The position numbers were made by a program, and so were the translations under genes. Positions 63,001-64,000 of a stretch of DNA of 64,000 nt are shown in pieces. The DNA comes from SW132 sp038150125 (GTDB taxonomy: Bacteria; Bacteroidota; Rhodothermia; Balneolales; Balneolaceae), in assembly GCF_038150125.1 (NCBI RefSeq), contig NZ_JBBVMF010000014.1, forward strand, positions 1-64,000. The letters are read 5' to 3'. Within the stretch, counting starts at the first letter, position 1. The number at the start of each line of letters is the position of its first letter. Below the pieces are notes generated by a model. That model was not told the origin of the DNA. It ran no database searches and saw only the letters and a program-made list of their open reading frames with translations.

Positions 63001-63438
63001 GCCTGATTTGTTCAGGTAGTTTACGCGGCTGACGTACATATCAAGAAATCCGTCTCCGGTCACATCCGCCATCGTTACACCGGTTGACCAGGCGCCTTCA
63101 TCGCCGGCAACTCCGGCCGTTTCAGTCACGTCCTCAAATTCAAAATTTCCGCGGTTCAGGTAAAGTTTATTATTAACCTCGTTTCCAACAAAGAAAAGAT
63201 CCGTTAGCCCGTCGTTATTGACGTCACCCGCCGCAATACCAGCCCCATCATAAAAATACATATAGTTCACGATGTTGAAATCGCGCGTGCTTGTGATATC
63301 ATTTCTGAAATCGATATTTGTCTCCGCGGGTGAAAGCAGCGAAAACTGAGTGGGTTCGTCTGTTGAGCATCCTGTCATCAAAACTGCCCATAAAATAAGG
63401 ATGGCGATGACCGGTCGAATTCTTGGGAATTGCGTCAT
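60100..63438 (-). CDS. VCBS/FG-GAP repeat lipoprotein with ASPIC/UnbV domain, copy C
   Basis: A 1112-aa lipoprotein (lipobox 'LMTGC', Cys24). Same plan as copies A and B: FG-GAP propeller with calcium loops ('DVNNDGLTDLFFVGNE'), ASPIC/UnbV (about 529-596, 'RGFQSSVDPILHLGLG'), a linker, and a second FG-GAP region. It is clearly diverged from A and B along its whole length, has no GC-rich block and no palindromic-word linker (its linker is 'YSEAGGSFSYDRLHRNYDSA'-like). It therefore shows the ancestral state against which the mosaic of A and B can be seen. Its gene is in line with the DUF1080-PA14 gene and probably cotranscribed. Confidence 0.92.
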   Translation of the reverse strand: MTQFPRIRPVIAILILWAVLMTGCSTDEPTQFSLLSPAETNIDFRNDITSTRDFNIVNYMYFYDGAGIAAGDVNNDGLTDLFFVGNEVNNKLYLNRGNFEFEDVTETAGVAGDEGAWSTGVTMADVTGDGFLDMYVSRVNYLNKSGANQFFVNNGDGTFTERAEEYGIDFEGYSTQAVFFDYNNSGRLDLFVLNQSFHSERSYGPADILRNQQDPKAGDRLFRNDGGTFTDVTQEAGIISSSLGYGLGVAVSDIDLDGDPDIYVGNDFHEKDYLYINNGDGTFTESLYDYIGHTSNASMGNDIADVTNDGYPDIISLDMMPDNHESFLRSGGPDLVVVEETKKSFGFGNKNARNTMQIHQGLTPEGEPFFSEMAFTLGMARTDWSWASLLADFDNNGKKDLYVTNGMVRRPNDLDYVRRVGNIRDRSTGDRISEEEFESIQYMPEIYTPNYLFRNDGQLSFTDVSDEAGLGQPSYSSGALYTDLDNNGMLDLVVSNVNMEPFIYKNNSEPDSTRNFLKIELDGSEFNKTGIGSKIIAYEGGQEFYIEQMPTRGFQSSVDPILHLGLGGNTSLDSLLVIWPDGKHQTIENVDANRQLYLIYSEAGGSFSYDRLHRNYDSAMFAKVDDMLPPGMAHVENDHSDFSQEPLIPYYISTEGPAIAVGDVTGNGLDDIYIGSAHREAPKLYLQDSAGEFTLSNGDLFEGEALYEDVHTIFFDATGNGLLDLYVVSGGGQLFQSGVAHRDRLYINEGGGEFSKSKDRLPDLQVNGSVAAASDFDGDGDLDLFVGGRSKPWNYGQSPKHAILRNDGSGHFEDVTSDIAPGLENIGMITDATWTDFTGNGNPDLVVVGEWMPITVYKNNGNSFENITTDLGLDQYSGMWQSIATGDLNGDESVDLIAGNFGTNSRMQASPESPMSLIIKDFNDNGYTSGLVTIQSEGKEMPFEQLDEILQEFPDLTQNISSYQDFASRSVEELFGSDALSGAQIKSITELRSVAILNRGDNQPEVEPMPVDAQSFPVKTIWVLDSESPEKQLLLGGNHYGVKPSYGGRQDAGYGLHLAYSPVNGFTTKTHQESGFFVEGEMRYIHPVRIGDGGENYLIGLNNGPAELYIRR

Positions 63439-63492
63439 AAATAGAAAGTAAACAGAAAGTGAAAACTTAAGTAACGGGTGTTTCGAGACAGG

Positions 63493-64000
63493 CTACTGTG
63501 TTACATGCCGATATATAAGATCATAAATATCAATTGGCTTGATGGATTCTCCGTCCAGCAGGTTGGTTTGATGAGTAGCCACAAGCGGGCCTTTTTCAAG
63601 TGAATCAGGAATTCTGCCGTGAGATCCCTTCACGCCCGAACCGTCAATGGGAATTAAGTCCATCTTGTAACGAAAGCCAAGTTTCTTTTGCAGAAGCCGC
63701 AAACCGGCTTTCACCATCGGCAGCCGGATAGCCGGATCAATAAGCAGTTCAGCAGGATCGTAACCCGGCTTTGTGTGAATGTCTACCGTGGGCGCAAAAT
63801 CCGGGGCTTTGGTATCATCGAGCCAGTAATAGTAGGTAAACCAGGCATCAGGTTCCGCGATGGCTACGAGTTCGCCGGATCGCCGGTGATCGAGCTTATA
63901 CTCTTTTTTGCCTTCTTCGCCCAGCACTCGGTCAACACCCGGAACCTGTTCAATTAGTTTCTTTATGTGGGGGATGTCATCTGTGTTTTCAATATAAATA
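63493..64000 (-). CDS. Type I phosphodiesterase / nucleotide pyrophosphatase (3' end)
   Basis: Partial gene: the C-terminal ~168 residues only, the frame staying open to the window edge. 'HRRSGELVAIAEPDAWFTYY', 'APDFAPTVDIHTKPGYDPAE' and 'KGSHGRIPDS' match the C-terminal part of the alkaline-phosphatase-superfamily type I phosphodiesterase/nucleotide pyrophosphatase proteins, with a metal-binding His in 'DIHTKPG' and in 'GSHGR'. A GTG at 63927 is not a real start. It is upstream of ASPIC copy C on the same strand. The substrate is unknown. Confidence 0.8.
   Translation of the reverse strand, partial: IYIENTDDIPHIKKLIEQVPGVDRVLGEEGKKEYKLDHRRSGELVAIAEPDAWFTYYYWLDDTKAPDFAPTVDIHTKPGYDPAELLIDPAIRLPMVKAGLRLLQKKLGFRYKMDLIPIDGSGVKGSHGRIPDSLEKGPLVATHQTNLLDGESIKPIDIYDLIYRHVTQ

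Overview
The window looks like a Balneolota or Bacteroidota chromosome (FCB group, probably marine or halophilic Balneolota). The evidence is SusC/SusD transport, many lipoproteins with LxxC-type lipoboxes, a type IX secretion C-terminal sorting domain with the usual 'NYPNPFNP' start, a propeller-type sensor kinase with a Y_Y_Y domain, and moderate GC. Nearly all of it is catabolic or surface biology. No rRNA, tRNA, CRISPR array or insertion sequence was seen.

Region 1 (1-13.1 kb) holds surface proteins and a two-component system. Two secreted proteins open the window. A minus-strand cluster then encodes a LuxR-type response regulator, an unknown charged protein and a periplasmic-sensing histidine kinase. 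Next come two divergently transcribed BspA-like (DUF285 repeat) proteins, a 1192-aa T9SS cargo and a 460-aa lipoprotein. Their 555-bp intergenic region carries two matched promoter blocks: an ACTACAT-N4-ATGTAGT palindrome followed, at identical spacing, by GTTTCAAAAT and then TGTT, ending 79-83 bp before each start codon. A degenerate copy of the palindrome precedes the response regulator. I read this as a kinase/regulator pair controlling its own gene and two adhesin-like surface proteins. This is the strongest new candidate system here.

Region 2 (13.2-21.9 kb) is a trans-4-hydroxy-L-proline degradation operon with a divergent AraC regulator: a DHDPS-family deaminase, alpha-ketoglutaric semialdehyde dehydrogenase, hydroxyproline 2-epimerase and D-hydroxyproline dehydrogenase. 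A secreted DUF885 peptidase follows, interrupted by one in-frame TAA.

Region 3 (22-41 kb) handles sugars and uronates. An MFS sugar permease and an FGGY kinase lead into a hexuronate/pectin locus with UxaE, UxaC, KduI, KduD, two tandem KdgK kinases, UxuA, an SDR mannonate oxidoreductase, Eda, a DctPQM TRAP transporter and a LacI regulator. The set fits galacturonate to tagaturonate to fructuronate to mannonate to KDG, without the altronate branch, plus the unsaturated-uronate (KduI/KduD) route. Degraded remnants of a pectinesterase and of a probable DUF4861 protein lie inside it, so the locus seems to be losing extracellular functions while keeping the cytoplasmic pathway.

Region 4 (41.2-64 kb, all minus strand) is a SusC/SusD-FAS1 operon ending in a clear terminator. 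Around it are three large VCBS/FG-GAP plus ASPIC/UnbV lipoproteins, a PQQ-type propeller fused to an azurin-like copper domain, a DUF1080-PA14 lipoprotein and the 3' end of a type I phosphodiesterase. Two of the ASPIC/UnbV genes share a nearly identical, GC-rich 2-kb C-terminal half but have diverged N-terminal halves. Their disordered linkers are built from short palindromic DNA words translated in frame.
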